DNA of 64,000 bases, taken from NCBI GenBank assembly GCA_025602905.1, contig JAHLKI010000006.1:1116001-1180000 (forward strand), written 5' to 3'. Source of the stretch: Phlyctochytrium arcticum (lineage: Eukaryota > Chytridiomycota > Chytridiomycetes > Chytridiales > Chytridiaceae). The position numbers and the translations under genes were made by a program. Shown piece after piece: positions 61,496 to 64,000 of the stretch (positions are counted from its first letter, which is position 1; the number at the start of each line of letters is the position of its first letter). The notes under the pieces were generated by a model. It worked only from the letters and a program-made list of their open reading frames with translations. It was not told the DNA's origin and searched no databases.

Positions 61496-64000
61496 CTAGT
61501 GCTTTCGGCCTTTGTCCCCAGAAAGAGCGAAATTGGACCCTCGCGACTTGTCCATTCGTACAAGTGGGGTCGCGTTTCCCTTTGACAGATTGATGTACTC
61601 ACGGATGAGGGCAGCGAGCTCTGCAGCTTGAGGGGTACTGAACACGTACTTGGAACCTATTTATTACCAAGTGCTTTAGTACCATATCAAAGTGTACACA
61701 AATATTCTCGTGTCGTACCTGCAGTCTGACTCCCGGTAATGAGTAGCAAGCTGGTATAGGAGGGGCTGAAGCTAACAACATCTTCAAACGGATGACTGAT
61801 AATTGGCGCCTAGAAAGTAGCAACACCCGTTATAATCATCATCGCATCGTAAGGTGCAGAGAAACATCTTTACCTTTGCATGTCTCGCGAAAATGTGCAG
61901 TGCCGATGGACTTATCGCAAGCCAACAAGCGCTCGGGATGTCCTTACTGTAATTTTGCTACAGAAGCGCGATAGATCGTCAGTCGTGTTGGCACGTTCTC
62001 TCCCAGCGGAAGTAACTTACCCCGACTTCAAATATAGTGCAACCGTAGTATGGCCAGCTGCGCAGCAAGTTGGAAATTTCCTGGGACGCTTGAACTGCAC
62101 TCATTCCCAGGAACTCCATGTGCTTTTCCTCCAACTGCTTTTCTATGCCCGGTTGCCGATAATGGTATGGAATATGGACAGCACATAACTGCTGGTAGTT
62201 GACTGGTGCATCATAATTGACATCACCAAAATGCGCCTGGACCGCTAGACTCGCCATATTGATCGCCTCATCTCTTGTCGCAGGGAAACGACCAGCGGCC
62301 AAATCAGCAAGACCTTGGGCGCGCACCAGTGTTTCCTCCGCCTCGGACTTGCAAGGTTCGGAGGGATTGAGGAAAATACGCTTCTTGAAGACGAACCGGA
62401 CGCGTTCCTGCGAATTCTGCTCTTTGGCTACCCGCTCCCACCGGAACAACGCATCGGTCAACTTTTCGTCTTTTCCGAGCGCAATTTGCTGGTTCATGAA
62501 TTGCTCGTATATCGCAAAGCCGTGGAGATTTTGTAACTTTAGCTTGTCCAGTAGCGCTGCGTGTACCACGTCGCAAGTGTCAGATGGTTCAATCGGTATG
62601 GCTTTCGATTGACCGTCCATCAGATGGAACCGAATACGTAACGGAGTGAGTTTGGCGCTTTGTGCAATCTCGTCAGTGGATGGAGGGTATTTTCTCGCGC
62701 CAGCTCCAATGGTTCGGTGCAAGATCCGAAGGCAGTGTCGAGCATGCTGCGCTTCTTCAGTTCGAGGCTTTCGCGCTTTCGGATCTACAACGCTTCCTCG
62801 ACGCAAGTGGGCCTTTGCGTACTCGGCGACCCATTGAGTGGGAATGATTACCCCCGAGATAATGGCAAATATTTTCCACATATTCAAAACTTGCGGACAG
62901 TCTGCATCTGGATGATTCGAAGTTTGTTTGATGAGTTGCAGGTAAAGCTCGTTCGCCATCATAGGTGACTCGAGCGCTTTCTCAAGCGTTGCTTGTAATC
63001 CAGCGCAGTTGAACGTGGCAACCTCTGGTGCGGGAGAACCGGCCGAGCCCAAAAATGACAGCAGAACTGTGGTTTCCCGTTAGCTAGCAGAGATTCCCAC
63101 GCATGTGTATTACTTACGCCCTGAGGCTTCTGTAGCCCACATTTCCAGTTCGTTGTCGGCCACACCCAAGAGGGATGTACTTAGCGGTTTCTGCGGAAGG
63201 GTTAATGGTTGTGGCAAACACACACAGAGATTCTCAGTTCAAATACCGGCGAGAATGACCAATCCGCGATTGTATAGTTTTCCGTGTTGATGATTCCTGG
63301 TGACATGTCATCGCCACTCGGGAACACACCATCCTCGGGTTTCTCCTCGTCGTGACGACTTGATACACTTCCGCGGCGATTCAAATTGCCGGTAGAATCT
63401 GCGTACGGACTGAGTGGACTTATGGGTGATCTCATGGTCCTGCCGCTGTTGACAAGTTTGCGCAGCGGGGCCCACTTGGCACGTTTACTGTCGGGACCAG
63501 GGATGCGCATGACCTTGTGCTCAACCAAGGCCGATCGGTACTTTTCAACATCCCGGATTAACGACGCGAGGTCCACATTGTGAACATTGGTATCTTTGGC
63601 ACGTTTCATGTACTCGGTTGAAGGGCAGTATTCGCGAATCAAGTTGACGATTTCTTCTGCCAGGTCGGTGAAGAACTGGTAAACTTCAGTGTTTTCAAAA
63701 TCGGCTTCCTCTGACACTGGAACGGCCATGATAGTTACAAGCCCATTTTCGTGCTCGTAGCTTTTGACATCTTTAAACGGGAAACTCAATATCGTATCAT
63801 TAGTGCGCGGATGAACAAAGTCAATGCCGGCATTTGACACAGCAAGGTTGATAGTTTCACTGTAAGTCCAGCTCCCCTTGTGCTAGAGGAACAAACAGCT
63901 ACGTTCAGACAATGTGTGTAAGGCTTGAATTATGTTGTATTACCTTGACCGGAAACAGAGCAGCTCCGTAATGTTTGAATGTCTTGACCGACTCAAGGTA
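61496..64000 (-). CDS. MyTH4-FERM protein, C-terminal part (myosin-tail type), cut by right edge
   Basis: Read on minus from the right edge: the C-lobe of a first FERM domain (ALFPVKHKGSWTYSETINLA, VSNAGIDFVHPRTNDTILSF), a Ser/Arg-rich linker, then a MyTH4 domain (ANELYLQLIKQTSNHPDADC, LNMWKIFAIISGVIIPTQWV, HARHCLRILHRTI). A second FERM domain follows: LTPLRIRFHLMDGQSKAIPI, LQNLHGFAIYEQF, YQQLCAVHIPYHYR, YYGCTIFEVGQNYSKDIPSA, CWLAISPSALHIFARHAK and AAELAALIREYINLS. The stop is at 61496-61498. Tandem FERM-MyTH4-FERM is the tail plan of MyTH4-FERM myosins (classes VII, XV, XXII). The motor, if any, lies beyond the window. Such proteins are absent from well-known Dikarya, so this argues for an early-diverging lineage. 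Confidence 0.9.

Overview
The window is nuclear DNA of an intron-rich eukaryote, most likely an early-diverging (possibly zoosporic) fungus. The genes are compact, with 48-76 bp GT-AG introns. They encode a fungal-style core set: Nhx1, Yak1, Siw14, an Erf2-like DHHC protein, Med18, a Snx41/Atg20-like protein and Cdc28/CDK1. Non-yeast traits point away from Dikarya: an RS-rich PRP38 tail, an MFSD5-type transporter, and a MyTH4-FERM protein of the kind found on myosin tails. The lineage call is an inference from gene content, not from a phylogeny.

Layout. Positions 1 to about 29,000 are transposon-rich and hold no intact host gene that I can recognise. Elements there include (i) four of the five copies of a Helitron-like family with conserved hairpin ends. 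Three of those carry PIF1-helicase relics and one also carries an OB-fold (RPA-like) ORF. (ii) A nearly intact Mutator-like element (MULE) at 12534-15169 with perfect 9-bp target duplications. (iii) A degenerate MULE at 17037-19081. (iv) A small MULE at 7057-7883 that keeps only a FAR1-like DNA-binding ORF between long terminal inverted repeats (TIRs). (v) Several MITEs: one with TTAA ends (piggyBac type), one with 9-bp duplications, one with TA ends and inner poly-C/poly-G runs.

From about 29,100 to the right edge the window is gene-dense: DHHC acyltransferase (+), argininosuccinate synthase (-), CDK1 (-), PRP38 (+), Na+/H+ exchanger NHX1 (-), TFIIH helicase XPB/SSL2 (+), MFSD5-like transporter (-), YAK1 kinase (-), MED18 (+), PX-BAR sorting nexin (-), RNF5-like E3 ligase (+), CSB/RAD26 (-), an unknown Cys-rich protein (+), a SIW14-like phosphatase (+) and the C-terminal part of a MyTH4-FERM protein (-, cut by the right edge). 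Neighbours mostly alternate between divergent pairs that share about 160-440 bp promoters and convergent pairs separated by only 23-110 bp. A fifth Helitron-like element carrying a pyrimidine-rich tandem array (55191-57350) interrupts this block.

Function. The genes are housekeeping and do not form a pathway operon. Several act around RNA polymerase II and DNA repair: XPB and CSB in transcription-coupled repair, MED18 in Mediator, PRP38 in the spliceosome. Short shared promoter motifs are visible: CACGTG beside a Gcn4-like TGACTC upstream of ARG1, and E2F/MCB-like sites upstream of CDK1 and the MFSD5-like gene.
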